Shown: positions 11,441-25,478, numbered from the stretch's first letter. The stretch is 64,000 bases of DNA from Thuidium tamariscinum (GCA_947034885.2 OX344750.2:44688821-44752820); one strand, 5' to 3'. The notes: a model not told the origin generated them from the sequence alone. Program-made: numbers and translations.

Positions 11441-14115
11441 AATCTTTTTTATATAAACAATTGAAAATCTTAATTTTTTTCAATTGTGTACTTTGAAAAA
11501 TTTATGTATTTCTTATTCTTTATGAATTTCTAACATCAAAATGTGAAGAAATCTTAACCTATTACCAAGGTCTTTTGCCAAAATGATATATTCTTTAGAC
11601 CTATATGTGCATTCTTTATTTTTGCAATAATTTGGAAGGTCAACCATCAACTATTTTTCTGCTACAACATCTTCAAAGAGTTAAAGTAATCTATAAGAAC
11701 ATGTTTGAAGAGTTCTAGAATGATCAAAAACCATTCACTAAAGGGCAACCACATTGTACCATGTGTAAAATTGTAGAGAAGGTTTCAAGTCATATTTGGA
11801 ACACTTCAAGAGACTATTCTACCTTGTAAACTCTATATTTCATTTCATTACATTGCTTTTGCATATTAATGTAAGTAGTTTAGAAATCAACCATCTCAGA
11901 AGAAGGATTGATTTGAAGTTTAGGCTATATGCCTAAGCATTTTACATTTTTTTTATAGATGGAAGAAAGGAAAATACAAGTATGGCAATTTTTTTTGGTA
12001 AATTTTTGTTCCCAATTGAATAAGATATGATTTATAGAAGGCAAAGGTGCATAGGGCATTATCTATGCACATAGGGAGTAGTAATGATTACTTAGGTTGT
12101 GGCTTTTAATGAAGCAAGAAAGTCTACAAATCAATTTAGAAGATGATGTGAGTGTTCAACAAAGTCTGCAAATGCACCAACAAAGTGTCAAAAACCAAGC
12201 AAGTTCCTTTGGCAATTGAAATTCCATTTCATTTGATTAGAAAAACAAAACAAAACAACAAACAAGACACATGTGTGCCACTCATTTGGCCAAAACTTGA
12301 CAAAGAATGACATTTTAATGCTACTTTGAATGTCATTTGGATTTCCATTCAGACCATTCAATCACGTAGTACTAAATCATATACTACACATTATAGCTGT
12401 TTACATTGACTATCTACTAACTATCTTGAAACCACTAATTCCCAAAGACATTTTCTTAGTTCAAGAAAACTTATTCATTTTGCAAAGAATGTACATTGTT
12501 TTAGGGCCCTTTGTAAGGACAATTCAAAAATGACTACTCCATCTTCAATGAAAAACCCTGATCCCTAGACTAACTAATGATTCAAATCTAAAATGGCTCG
12601 GTTGACTACTGAAGAATGGAATGGATCAATGCTATAAGCACCAAGTAGAAATCAATGGCGATCCAATACAAGCTTTGGGAAGCTTTTGTCAAATGAAGAT
12701 GCACATTCAATTTCTTTGCCAAAATGGTGGAAGGCCCCCCATGTCTGGCCCCATCAACACCTTTGTATTTCATCCACTATGAATTTGCTAATGACGTGAC
12801 AAGAAGATGCCTCCTAGGCTGACCACAAGAGGCTTTAGGGCCTCTTCTTGGGCTACGACTCTTGGTTTTAAGTCTTTGTCTTTAATCATGTGGTTTGATT
12901 ACCCCCTTATCTTGTTGTGAATTGCCCCTAGATAGACCACTTGTTGTTTGTATTGTACTTACCTTTTTGCAATGAAATTCTATTTCGTTTGTTTTAAAAT
13001 AAAAAATAAAAAATAATCACTCCATTTAAGAGCCTCTTCTTGCAATGAAGGAGGACATTAGCACCATTTGGAAAATGAATACTACCACAAATTTTTTATT
13101 TATTGAAATTAAAATAATTCAATAATATTACAATAATCACTAACTCCAAATAGTATAACCTTAGTAAATTAATGGCATATGAAGTACTATGACAAATCAA
13201 TGCAATTGAATTCAAATTCACAAAAATAACCACATACATCCAAGCATGAAGCATTTTCTACTACAAAATAGTCAATACCTTAATCAAGTAGTAATTTCCA
13301 ACAACCACCTCTAAGGTGTTAGAAGGATCACCCTAAAAGGAAGCTCAGGCGAACAATTGGCCAATGGATGGCTTTCATATTCACTCTACCAAATTATAAG
13401 GGTTGTCAACTTTTTAATTATAGTTGAGAAACCAAATGCAATACACGCTAAAGGTAGTAATATTTCATGTACTCCCCATGTAATTTATTATTGAGAAAAA
13501 GTAATTTCCCATAATTCCAGCATTTTTAAAATTTTAATCATTTTTGGCAGATTTTGTTGGTGATAGGTTAATCCTCATCCTCTCAAGATTGATTTAATTT
13601 GACTGCACAATCGGCGTAAGTTACGCCACTGGACCTACCAGGTACATTCAGATTTGATACAAAAAACGACCTAACATGTATTTTCACACACAATCACAGA
13701 GAGCTGATGACATTTTTAATTTGAAAGCTTAATTGTCTACGAAATCCTGTTCCGCATGCAGGTCCCTCCGTAGTCCCACAAGCCTGAAGCTAAGAAATGC
13801 CCAGTTCATAAAAAACTAGAGATAAATATGTCTCCAGCATTTTGCAATTAAGAATGCCCCTTGATCCGGAGGGCGCTACATGAAAGTCACCAGCAGAGAA
13901 TCCGTAAAGAATTTTTGGAAATTCGCACGGTACCGGCCAAGATTCAAGAAAATGAAGTAAAATAGGCAATGGTTATGATATGTAATGGGTACCATAAATC
14001 AACATGCACTACATGCCAGTATTGGCATTTCACCGACTACGTGAGTGAGGATGCAATTGCATGCTTGGCGAAAAAAATGCGCTACGTTGAAAAATTCAAA
14101 CGATTTGAGACTCAC
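11441..14115. other. Intergenic DNA between the minisatellite and the ArfGAP gene
   Basis: No gene is recognised. Two similar motifs (GCAATTGAAATTCCATTTCA near 12211 and GCAATGAAATTCTATTTCG near 12969) may be traces of a repeat, but no element could be delimited. The last 300 bp are probably the 3' end of the ArfGAP transcript. Confidence 0.4.
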
Positions 14116-17100
14116 TCATCCGATGCGGTCTTGGAGATCTGCAATAAAACTTGAAGCAAAGGATGAGACCTTTGTTGCAGTTACTCCCGCCATGTTCTTC
14201 AGCGTTGAAATATCCTGCGAGGCCTGGACAACCATAACATCAGTCAGCTCTCTGCTCAAGACAACACAAATAAAGTCATTCTAAATGCAAGATAATTAGC
14301 CTCACAGTAAGAAGCAGTGGGATCGGCAGCTCAACAACCTTAGACCTACTAGAGCCTGGTAGTTCATGACTACGGCCTCCCGACAGGCCCCAGCTCCAAG
14401 AGGATCAAGTACAGGAAGCGTTCATTTCCAAGAAAAATCACCATTGCCATAGAGTGATGTACAGTATTGTTGGTACATATTACTTCTGAAAACATATAGG
14501 TTGTAAAACCAAATCTTGAAGCCACATTTCTAGTTTTCAGGAGCAACATTAGAACAACAATGCTGTCGGAAACTCGACCAGCCCTAAACAGTGAATTTAG
14601 TTTCTGATTACACCAGAAGATAACAAAGCGCAGCTCCATATTTTAGTACAGCCATGACCATACTTTTAAAAAGTCCTGCATTACCTGGAAAGTGAACTTA
14701 GACATAAGCTCACTTGCCGTCGCATCAAGAGAAGAATCACCAGGAGAACCAGATTCTTCGCGGTCAAAATAAGCAGCACTTGATATAGCTGACGAGTTCT
14801 ACAAAAACATAACCACCAATTATCATATAATTTTTTTGTTACAGAATCCCAAACTATGCCACCCATGTCAATGAGAAAATTGCCTGAATGCTGCGTCAAT
14901 GTTGAAAATTTCTAACAGCTAGTTTATACTGTACAGAAAGGAAAACTTACAGCGAATTTTTCCAAACGTCCAGAGTTTTCCGTATCGTTATTCTTCTGGT
15001 CACCAAAATATTGTGCAGACGATATAGATTTCGCATTCGCAAACTTTCTTTGAGCCTCATGGCTGTCTTCAGGCTGCAATGAGGAACTCGCTTCATGAGA
15101 AGAGCACGAAAAATGTACATGGAAAAGATTAAACATAACTAGTGCCTGCAAAGTTCATGAAAGTACTAATCTACCAAGGGGCAAGTACATCTGATCTATA
15201 TGAATTATAGAAGTAGAATCGAGTAGTCGCATCACAACAGTCCAAGTTTACAGTCGTAGGCCTGATCGTGTAAAAATGAGCAGCTTACCTGTGCCTTGGA
15301 ACGTCCATTGTTGAACGACGACTTGATTGGACTTCCTCCAAATTCTGAAAAGAAATCTCTAGTTGCTGACGGGGCAGCGACATGGACAGAACTGGAGTTC
15401 TGATCAGAGGCGTTGCTTGATGGTATTTCATCCATGTACAGAAAGCGCGATGACTTTGGGGCTGATTGTATGGTCTCCCCAGCTGCAGGGACCGGGGCAA
15501 CTGGTTCAGGCTGTGGCTCAGCTGGCTTTTGATCATAAAGATCTTCACTGGGCTGCACATTCACACAATACTTATGAGACCCACATGGACATTAATTTAT
15601 GCTTCATTCAGTTGCAAAATCGATTTCTTACAGTTCAAGTTTGAGACAATTTGCGTACCTTCGTAGTCAATTTCTTCACACCAAGACCACCTGACTTGCT
15701 TGCACCGATTTTCTTTGCCCCAAGTGACGAAGTTGGCTTCCTTGTAATGCTGCTGGCTCGACCACTGAGAGATGTAGTAGGCGTGGGAGCAGGGGCAGGC
15801 CTAGCTGCAGGCTTGGACGCAGGAGTGGGGTCAGCAAGCGCCTTTGTTTCCAGCTCTGCAGAGAAAAAATCCTTCGTGGATGGAGCCTCATTTACTGCTT
15901 TCAGAGAGACAGTGCTGGAAATGGCAGCCACACTCTTAGCCACTTCCTTGGCTAGGAGCTGACGGTAAAGATCTGCTGCCCTTGAGGTATATTTGGCCTC
16001 AATACGACCTCCTTCAGTCCATCCATGTTGCTTAAAGAACACATGTGCTCGACCGTTGCCACCGAAGCTCATTAACCTCAATTGATCTTGGTTCCAGCTG
16101 TCTAAATTAGTGGACCTGATTCAATATACCCACATCAACCTTTGCTTGTCAGAGGTGTGCTGAACAAAGGGTAAGCAGGTGCCCCTCACACCGTAACTAT
16201 TAATCAATTAGAACGAAACTCAACCCAAAGCCTTTAAAATGCCCAGTATTTAATAGTGAATTTGATAATATGCTTTCTTGTACGAGTCAATTGCATTAAG
16301 ATAATCACCTGACAAAGCTAATGTGCACACCGAGACTACGATGTAAAGCCGAACAGTCCAGGCATATAAATACTCCGTATGTCACAGACGCCCAGGTGGG
16401 ATTCTTGGCGTTGCAGTCGAAACAAATCTGCACACGAATTTTTCTTGTCAAACATGGTAACTGAATCCCATTCAACACTCTACACTTAAACTCTGCGACG
16501 AATACGTGTAATATTCAGCACCATCGTTTCGTACTCGTCTTAGGAATACTGGAGTCTGTCTCACGATACACGTGCCGTACAATGTGTAAAAGAAAATCAT
16601 CAAGGCAGGATGATAAGGAATTATTAAACTAAGGACTTGTCCGAAAATTCTACCGTGAAGCCGAGAGACCGGATTCACCCTATTCAAATACTATGAAGGA
16701 CAAAGGCACAAGAGTTTCCAAATACAGTTTAAGCAACATGGCCTGCTGCAACCAAGGGCATCTCCCCCCAGTAGGCCAACTGAGTAATAACCAAACTTTC
16801 ATGTCAACAATAAGAAGATCGGCTCCATTGAAACCTCACAAACTGAAATTATTGCAGAGTTTATACATTATTGATTAATTCAACACCAGACATACAACTT
16901 TAAGCATTGGCATCAAACGCTGATTTTGACTTGATATTAATCCTTAATTCTCTTGGATTCTCCCAATCAACATAGACTAGTTCAATATACCATTGATTCC
17001 ATCAACAATATTGGAATATTGCAGTCTATTCCCATGGACATACTTAGATGGACGGGGCAAGAGCAATATAGAGAACCTACCATGCAGGCCCGGCATTCTA

Positions 17101-17660
17101 AAGGGTATCAAAGACGACAAATTCCTATCAGACATGTAGAGGACCCAAGTCACCCATCTGTATTCACAAAAAGCAAAGGCCGATAAATTCAGCCCAACAG
17201 ATCTATTCTGATTAGACCCTACGCGGGACAGCTCGCGCAGCCTGGCCTATATTCCGGCTTTATCACAAGTAGGGACTGAGATTTAAGAAAATCTTCAAAG
17301 AGCACCCTGAGAACAGAATCGCGAATCTTCAAAAGCAGTGACCGGGAGGAAGAAACCCTATTGCATACTCGGTTTCCTCCTCCGTTTCGTTATAGTACAC
17401 ACTAGCCGACGAGAGGCGATGCAGTAGCACCTCCTAGAGAGGATACGCCCTACATCCCATCTAGACTCGCACAGGGTACGCATTGAGTGAAATGTGAAAT
17501 GGTGAAGCAAGTCGCGAAACGGCGACTTAGACAAAGGAAAAAATCATTCCAAGAGGTGAGAGACAACAGGTGACCAAGAACCAAAGCGTACCTTGTTTTC
17601 TGACTTGGTCTTCATTTTTCGAAACAACACATCGCGATCCAGCGCGTCCTCAGATGCCAT
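14116..17660 (-). CDS. AGD8/9: ArfGAP of the AGD8/9/10 (ArfGAP2/3) class, 7 exons
   Basis: Exons 17660-17592, 16427-16309, 16115-15659, 15552-15289, 15073-14951, 14798-14685 and 14247-14116 join in phase to 425 residues, close to the 400-415 usual in plants. The ArfGAP zinc finger is complete: C-x2-C-x16-C-x2-C from CFDC to CLDC (residues about 25-48), followed by the arginine-finger segment [13 protein letters not shown] and the block [16 protein letters not shown]. The tail is Pro/Ser/Ala-rich and ends in a helix with a class-typical C-terminus ([10 protein letters not shown]). Members stimulate GTP hydrolysis on Arf1 at the Golgi during COPI traffic. Start [16 protein letters not shown] is the standard family start. 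The acceptor of exon 7 is the least certain junction. All zinc ligands are intact, so the gene is probably functional. Confidence 0.94.
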
Positions 17661-18712
17661 ACTGACGCGCAATCGATTCCAACCAGATTCCGCTTCTCAA
17701 CCTTCTACTGCCCTAACAAACTCCTGCCCTAATCCACACAGCCTTCGTCTCCAACCACACACTCCTTCAGCCCCCGGCGTAAGGCGATAAGCGTAGTGCA
17801 GCAGTCGAATCCGAAGCACTGCAATAAGTAACAAACACGACGACACGGTCGACAACCAAGAGCAAACTCTCTTGACAAAACCGGAAGCTGATGAGTGCTC
17901 CAAGAGGCAATCGAGATCCCTGAAAACCAGGAATCTTCAGTATGGAAAATCGACGGAAATGCACACAAAAGCAAATGTAGCTGCAAAAATGCTGCCGTAG
18001 GCTTGAAAAAGCAAAAAACAAACTCACCAGCGAATAGATCGCAAATACCTCGCGATCGACCACCCAAGGCAAGTAACGTCGCCTACCGCACAGGGGAAAC
18101 TTATTGAACTGTGAATTCTCTAGAAGAAGGGGACGATGGGGATGGTAAATAGCTCCGTTCACACAGGTCGGAATTTCGAAGCATTTCAAGTCCTCTGACC
18201 CCTTCGCAGGGAGAACGATCCCATGACCACGTTATTGAACTGCAACTGCCAAAATCCAAATTATTGTTTTTTTCATTCTCAAACAAAAAGGGGACCTCAC
18301 CAGCCCTTTTTTTTAAGGGCGATTTGGTGCCAGATTGCACCATTCCAAAATAAATGTCTACTTTTTATCTAATTTTAGCCAAATAAAAGTAATTTTTTCT
18401 ACCAAAATTTCTTCAATTTTATTCAAAATATAGATGAAATCACCAAATTTGGATGAAAAAGTGCATGGATATGATTGAAAAGTGTTTTTTTCAATCAAAA
18501 AGATGGATGGATGGAGATATATAATGCTTAACCAAATTTTAAGTGGTTGCCATCTTGGTTTTTTCTCAAAAACTAAAAAAAAAGGGTTGGACCTCACAAA
18601 CCAAAGGATGGGCAACTAAATAATTGTAATTGTGTCATTTTAAAATTACAAAAACTAAGCAAATTGTGTTTTTTGGGCTAAGAAAGACTTGATTCATATT
18701 CTTTAAGAATTA
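17661..18712. other. ArfGAP upstream region and AT-rich spacer
   Basis: 17661-18350 is of mixed composition and is likely the promoter and 5' untranslated region of the ArfGAP gene. A 140-residue frame on the minus strand here has no family features. From about 18350 the DNA becomes AT-rich with no gene. Confidence 0.5.
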
Positions 18713-19365
18713 TTAACCCCTAATTGCCTAAGGAGTTTCACAAGCTTTTTAGAATTTATTCTTAATTGAAAAAAAAAGCCAACATTTTGACAAGTTTTAT
18801 CAATTTTTTGAATTGTAAGTGTACATTTTCAAACCAGATATAATAGAGCCCACATGGGAAAAGAAATTACAAAAATATCACTTATAGATTGAAAGATTAT
18901 AATGTTTGATCATGAGAATATAAAAACTATGAAAATGATTTGAAGTCTTTCAATCCTCTTTTCACATGCCAAATTAAAAGAACTGGCCACCAAAAAATTA
19001 TGAGGTTAAAGAACATTAAATGCATACTCCCAATCAATTTATGTCTCTTCAAGATTTAGTCTACATTTTCTTAAATGATTTTCTTGATGTAATTTTTTTT
19101 CCAAGATTCAGTGTATTTGAGGCCCATTTGCAAGAGCCCTCAACACTATGAAAAGTCAAGATTGCAATGGACACCATTACACAAAATCTTAAATTGAAAA
19201 ATCATAATTAATCATTTTAAAAATTGGATTTTTAATGCTAAAATTAGGCTTAAAAATTAATAAATTTAAAATAAATTTTTTTTAAATAGGAACTTGATTA
19301 GGTTTTATTTCACTTCAAAGTTTTGTCAATACTAGAATTTGGAGCCTTGGGCATTTTACAATTAA
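18713..19365 (+). mobile_element. TTAA-flanked DNA element, copy sharing an interior with 36703
   Basis: TTAA at 18713-18716 is followed by CCCCTAATTGCCTAAGG. At the other end GGAGCCTTGGGCATTTTACA precedes TTAA at 19362-19365, an inverted match of the left tip. The interior is homologous in the same orientation to 36703-37290 (for example GATTGAAAGATTATAATGTT in both). No transposase frame. Length about 650 bp. Confidence 0.65.
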
Positions 19366-19680
19366 GAGCATACGCTTCTTAGCACATCAAAAATGATGCA
19401 CAATAGGGGGTTTTAAGGGCTCATTAAAGAACTTGCCATTCTATAACCAAAAAAAATTCTTAATTATGCATTAAAAAGGCCCTCTTCAAGACATTTTCTT
19501 TGGTTTCTCTAGGCACAGGATGATATTGCTAAGCTTCATGTGTTGTCTGTTGTTTAATTTATTAAAGGGAGAAATGAAATACAATTTTGTTTCTATTATT
19601 TGACACATATCAAGTTGTTTTTAAGTGGATCCTTTGGAATTTGTACTTGTGTAAAAATTGAAAAGGCCATGAACTATTGA
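19366..19680. other. AT-rich spacer
   Basis: Nothing recognised between the TTAA element and the next MITE. Confidence 0.4.
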
Positions 19681-19986
19681 CATTAGGAGAGATTTGAGGG
19701 CTCTAGGAGCCCGCGAGTTCCCACAGCCCGAAATCCTGTAATCAGCCGCGGGAACGCAGTTCAGTAGGGAATCCTACATAGTTGAGCGACTACCACGTCA
19801 TTAACTTTTCTTTTCTTTTAAATAAAATAAAATTTTGGACTTTTTTTCATATTTCAGGACTCAAAATTTTATTTTATTTTTTATTTTTTTGAGAAATTCT
19901 AGCCTGACAGCGGCCAGCCGTTCCCCAGACTAGTTTCGGGAACAGTCCTGAAACAGCCCGTTGGAGCCCTCAAATCCCTCCTAATG
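19681..19986. mobile_element. CATTAG-family MITE, copy B
   Basis: The left end CATTAGGAGAGATTTGAGGG and the right end are inverted copies (one or two mismatches in the first 25 bp). It holds the ACCACGTCA and CGGGAAC blocks of copy A. It is more GC-rich than the surrounding DNA, which makes it stand out. Confidence 0.75.
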
Positions 19987-22900
19987 ATAGTTGGGTTTCA
20001 TTTTGAAGAATTTGCACTGTTTGTTTCCATTCTCTAAGTAATTATGGTGGAGCACAACTTTTAGCAAGGATTTGCTATGAGTCATTGAAGTAGTGTTGGA
20101 TTCCCAATGGTGCAAAAGTTCTAAATATGCCAAAACATTGCATGTTAAGAAGAAACAATTGCTAATGGTTTTATCCCTATTACCAATCTTGTTAGTTTTG
20201 GGGGCACATATAATATAGAGAGCACATTATTTGTTTATTAAAATTAAAAAAAATTCTTTATTATATATTTTACATGCAATAATAAAAAATTTATAACCAA
20301 AACAAATCAATTCAAAGGGCATTTGGGTATCATATATCTTTGAACAAAGCACTATAAGTTCCAAGTCACACAAGTTTTAGGATAAAAATGTATTCAATTT
20401 GGCAATTCATACCAAAGTTTGGCAATACTTTATTTTGTATTTTTTAAAATTCTATATCCATTCCTAGTTAGTAGAAATTAAGAACTACAGTTTATTTAAT
20501 TTCCAAAGTTTCTTGAAACTGTAAGCCCTTAAGGACCAACTTGTTGAGTTTGGCAAAATAGTAATTTTGTACAAATATATGTAGCTAGATATTTTTATGT
20601 TCTGGATCCAAACTTTAATAGAAGGTGTTGATGAGAAACATCTTTCATGTGCACTAAAATTAAGGACATTTGGAAATATGAATCAAAAGTTGTGGCCAAA
20701 TATATTATTCCCCCTATCCTACTAAATCCCTACAAATCAAATACAATTTTGTTCCACTAGAAAGCTTCATTTCTTAATTTTGATCGTTGAATAAGTGTTT
20801 GTTATGTTGAACAACCTTGTTAGGGCAACTCAAACAATCTAAGAGCATTTCCTTGGCCTAGTAAGCTTGGTCTTGCCCCGGGTCTTGCCCATATAAGGCA
20901 CTTTATATGTGTTGCTTCTTTAGACATTAGTGTTGACGATGCACTTGTGACCAATTTGGTGCTATGAAAATTTGATCATAAAGTGGTCCAAGTTTCCTTA
21001 TTGCAAATATTTAAGTTGAAGATCATGTTTCTAGAATCCTATTGTTGCTACCAACCTTTAATCATCAAAAATGATAAAAGCTAGTAGCAATTACAAACTA
21101 TGCTCAAATATCATATTTTCCACATCAATTTTGGATGCCAAAACAAATAGATAAATTAGAGATTTTGCTTATATTTTAAAAATGAGCTATTGGTTCTTGA
21201 ATGCATGTGTTGATGGCACTATGGCTAAAAATACAATTAATTGCTTTTTTTGTAAATGAGTAGTGTGGTCGTATTGGAAAAGTCACTATCCTTAGAAACA
21301 AAAAATTTGAAATTGATTTCCTTAATTTATGTATATGCAAAAAACTTCAATTGAATCATTCTATTTTGGTCAATTAGTCAACAATTATGAGGAGTTTTTG
21401 TAGGTAGATGCAGGTAGTTATGGATTCTTTACTCTAAAATAAATTTTAAAGTCTTTTATTTAATTCAATTTTCAATTTTTCAATAAAATAAAATCACAGG
21501 ATGTAGATTGTTTAATACAACATTGTGACCATTGACATTTTTCAATCCCATAACTAAATTCTTAACAATTTTGAATTTTGAATCGTCTTCTTCTTCTTTC
21601 CACTTATTATTTTTTTCTTGTATGTTGTACAATTCCAAATGATCTAAAATTCTTCAGGTATGTAGCCAACCTGCCTTGAAGAATGAATTTAAAGAAGCAC
21701 GACCATTTGGAACATTTTTTCATACAAATGCAAGCTTGTGAATTGCACCTATTGGTTTTTTGTAGAGGCAAAGCAAAGATTTTTGTAAGTTTATAATGTT
21801 CATATTTCACAATCTTTGGAATGGAAATTTCTACAATTTTTCCACATGTTTTGAAGTCACCGTACTACAAGATTTATAGTTAATTGTGTTAAAAAAAAAT
21901 TTCCTAAAATTTTGTACTTGTACTAGAAATGGCAGTTTTAGAGCATTTTTGAAGAAAACATAGTTGAGGAACCATTGGCAAATTGATCATTTTACACACT
22001 CTAAATACAAGATGTAAAATTTAGAAAATGATATTTTTCTAAAAGATTGAGGTGTTTTTCAAACAAAAATCATTAAAACTTGCCATATTTAGATAATATG
22101 AGCAAAAAAATAAAGAAAAAATTGTTTTGATATTCAACCATACATTTGTGTAAAAGCTAGACTACAATAAGAATATATAGATTTTTTTTAGAACTTTGCC
22201 TTTGTAGATTGCAAAATGATAGAGTTTAAAGTTTAAAAAATTATTAAAAATTAAGCCCTACCTAATTGGTGCACATGAAGGCATGTAGTAATATCATATA
22301 CTACACTTGTGAAAAACTTCTCACCACTAAAGACTAGAAATGACACTACAATAGTATGTGCAATAATTCATATTGTAAATATGAACTTGAGTAGAATTTA
22401 GTAATGTTGTAACAACATTATCAATTGAACAAAGCCTTACAATTTTGTATACACTACCATATCAATTCTTTCCTTGAGCAAGATTGGTATTTTGGAATGC
22501 ATTGTATTTAGAAAAAATAAACTAACATTGGTTGTATAAATCTATATGAAGAAATAAATTGTATGTTGCAGCAAAAACTCTTTAAAATGAAACTTCTAAT
22601 AACAAATTTACAAGACTTCAAACAAATTTTGAAAATAGAATACATTAAGAATATTCATTAAATTAAATTAAATGCTATATAAACCCATATTTTTCAATAA
22701 AATCCAAAAACAAAAATAAAAAGTTCTTCATAAATTGACTACAAATTCTATATTTGTAATTTTTAGTTCAAAAGGTCATCTTCTAGCTATCATTAATTTT
22801 ATGATTTTTTATAATACTTATTTAATGAAGTCATTTTCTGAAGGGTCATTTTTTGAAGAAAAAAATTCAATTGTCAAGGATTATTTTAAGGTCAAATATA

Positions 22901-23784
22901 GTTATATACTTTGAAATATTGAAGATTTGGAAAAGGAGATTGTAAAAATCTATATTATATAAATGTAAGGAAACTATCATAAGAATCTATAAATATTTAA
23001 ATGGATGTAAAAACAAAGATTTTGAATGCTTAGTATATTTTTGTTTTAATATGTTGTTTGAAACTTTAATGGTTAGTCTTATAAGGGCTTCAAGACAAAT
23101 TCAACAATTGGAATATGGAAACCTCGCTAACAAGGCTAATAATCTTTGATTCTTTATAGATTGAGATTATTTATTGCACAATGTATGTTTCTTTTAATAT
23201 TAGCAAACTACATCATATTAATTCTAAACTTTTGCTTATCCCTTTGATAGATAGTTATCATTCTAGGGTTAAAAGCTAAAAAATAAATTATTCTTTAAGA
23301 CTAGTTTTTCGGTAAACAATATTATCCATCACATTAATGAGACATATTGTAGTTAATAGGATTACTATCAATGGACTCTTCATTTTGTAGGGGAGTAAAA
23401 TTTATGTTTGTCTTCTACTTCTTCGCATAATCCATGATAATTTACATACAAAACATTATTTCATACTTACATACATACATACATATGTACAAAAAATGGT
23501 ATAAATGCTAGGCAATACTTGTTGAAGGAGTTATGCTAATAAAAATCCAACAATCAGGGTGGAGAATGATATATAGGAAGGTTTTTATTGATATAATTTC
23601 CATTGCACTCCATATTCCATAATGTAACTCAAAAGTAGTAAATGCATAACAATTTAAAAATGAGAAGTTTATTCAACAAATTATCCATTATACAAATGAT
23701 AAATGTGTAACCTTTTGAAACTACAATAATCCTTATTTTCCCTATAAGGATACTGTAAAAAGTATACTCAAGAAATGAATGCCA
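19987..23784. other. AT-rich intergenic DNA with a fragment of the 447-1532 element
   Basis: No gene in nearly 3.8 kb. About 21300-21420 resembles the inner arm of the 447-1532 inverted repeat (AAATTTGAAATTGAT, then GAATCATTC, then TATGAGGAGTTTTTGTAGGTAG). The remainder shows nothing recognisable. Confidence 0.45.
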
Positions 23785-24032
23785 CATTAGATGTTAAATC
23801 AGAGATTAGAAGATTGTTTCAGGGCTCTTTCCAATGTTGGGAACAATTTGAATAAAAAATTAAAAAGAAATTAAATGTTCTAAAAATATATTTATTTTAT
23901 TTTATTTTTTTATTATTATTATCTTACGTAGTAGTCTTTCAGCCATGTCAAATCGTAGACGTGGTAGAGTTCCCCAATGTTCCTATAGTCAGAAACTTGC
24001 AGTCTTTTAACTAGCAAAAAAAACATCTAATG
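23785..24032. mobile_element. CATTAG-family MITE, copy C
   Basis: The left end CATTAGATGTTAAATCAGAG and the right end AAAAAACATCTAATG are inverted repeats over the outer 10-12 bp. The interior carries GTTGGGAACA, ACGTGG and GTTCCC remnants plus an AT-rich core, as in copy D. Confidence 0.7.
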
Positions 24033-24705
24033 CATCTTATAGAAAGTGGTTTACAATACATTGACATCATGTATTCAAGAAGTACACTAAATAAGTTTTA
24101 TGGTGATGCCCCGTTGAAATGACATATTCATGGTCTTTTCTTCATTGATTATTGTCTAGATGTTAGTGAATTCTTTATTTTCTTATGCATAAATATCGAA
24201 GCCCCATGTTAATGTAGTTGAATAATGTTATGATTACAAATGTGTAATTTAAAGGCCAAAAACTACAACAACAAGAACAAACTATACTATGTAGAGAATT
24301 AGAAACAAATTTTGAAATAACCTACAATTGGAATTACCTTTGTAACATTAGCTTTCACTTTTATGTTAGTAGCTAAAGAAACTAAGTGTTGGAGGTAGCT
24401 TTGTAGTGTTGTTAAACTAAAGGCAACCATGAAGTTAAGGTTCAAGATTAAAAATGAGTTTTTTGCTTGATTTTTTGCCGATATCAAAAACTTGCTCCTT
24501 CAACTTCAACTTCACAACCTTCCTCCCAAAATTTTGCAAGCCAACAATCTTGATTGTCTTCTTGCAACCATTGCCTATATCTAAGTAGTATTTGTCCAAT
24601 TTTTTTTTGTCTTCTATATATGGTTCTCATAAGCCTCCTTCCAAATTTTGCCAACCAACAATTCTAATTGTTCTTTGACTTGCAACTATTGCACTCATCT
24701 AAGTA
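24033..24705. other. AT-rich spacer with a diverged direct duplication
   Basis: About 24521-24592 and 24633-24704 are direct copies (CTCCCAAAATTTTGCAAGCC vs CTTCCAAATTTTGCCAACC, each followed by AACAATC/TT...GCAAC). No gene. Confidence 0.45.
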
Positions 24706-24884
24706 TAATGGAACCTCTCTAAGCCGATCTTCTATAAGTCAATAAACTTATATAACCAAATGTTATCACACCAGTCCTTAATTAGGCTACATTACAAACA
24801 TCAATGACCTTTACAAGCCAAAAAACTCTCTAATAAAACGTTGTCTGCATGAGCTAAACCTATTGAATTAGAGAGGTTCTAATG
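24706..24884. mobile_element. Emigrant-like (pogo-type) MITE
   Basis: Terminal inverted repeats: TAATGGAACCTCTCTAAG on the left and CATTAGAACCTCTCTAAT read from the right, with TA on both sides (24704-24705 and 24885-24886). The ACCTCTnTAA core and TA target match the Emigrant/Lemi1 family of pogo-derived plant MITEs. Length 179 bp. Confidence 0.7.
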
Positions 24885-24984
24885 TAGCATTTGGTTGATT
24901 TTGTTTTATATTTGGTTGATTTGATGTACATAGAAGTCCACCTTAAAACATCCCTAAATCCAAATGAATCAAAAAAAGAAATAA

Positions 24985-25380
24985 GGTAGAACCACCTATA
25001 ACCAACCAACACTCTATAGCCAATTTGTCTAATGGATGTATTTCTAACCAAGGCTAGAATGTGTTTTATTCTCCTTTTCAAAGTTGGGACTACAGATTCA
25101 TAGCACATGTTCCAAAGTAGTGTGCAAGAAAGTAGAAAGGATTGAATAAAAAAGTAATTTTTTGTGTGATTATAATTAGAAGAGTCCACAAATTAGCAAT
25201 GGGTTCAATGCATTTTTTGCCTTCCAAAATTCATAGCAATTTCAATTCATACAATAAATTTACCAAACTTTTTACAATCTCCATCGTTTCTAGCATTGCA
25301 CCTCTAAAAATATTTGCTTCGCCTTACACTACACCAAATTATGTCTACAATACCTTAAATGATCGGTTACAGGTCCCATT
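24985..25380 (-). mobile_element. DNA element with GGTAGAACCACC end, copy 1
   Basis: The left end GGTAGAACCACCTATAACCA equals the left end of the element at 29821. The body is homologous to that element but in reverse order, so the two copies lie in opposite orientation. The right end here is degraded (GGTTACAGGTCCC). It sits about 60-100 bp before the GC-rich upstream region of the 26522 gene. Confidence 0.6.
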
Positions 25381-25478
25381 GAATTGTCCCATTGAATTAT
25401 GAATCCTTACTGCAGGATCATAAAAAAATGTCTGACATGGCAGCTCCAGGGTTCTCTCTGGAAAATGGGTACACCAGC

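Noticed and set aside
12200-13020. Possible long-terminal-repeat remnant suggested by two similar CAATTGAAATTCCATTTC motifs
   Set aside because: The similarity is only about 20 bases; no primer-binding site, polypurine tract or retroelement protein frame is visible, so no such element is claimed.
17767-18189. 140-codon minus-strand frame upstream of the ArfGAP gene
   Set aside because: No family pattern; it lies in the presumed promoter and leader of the ArfGAP gene.
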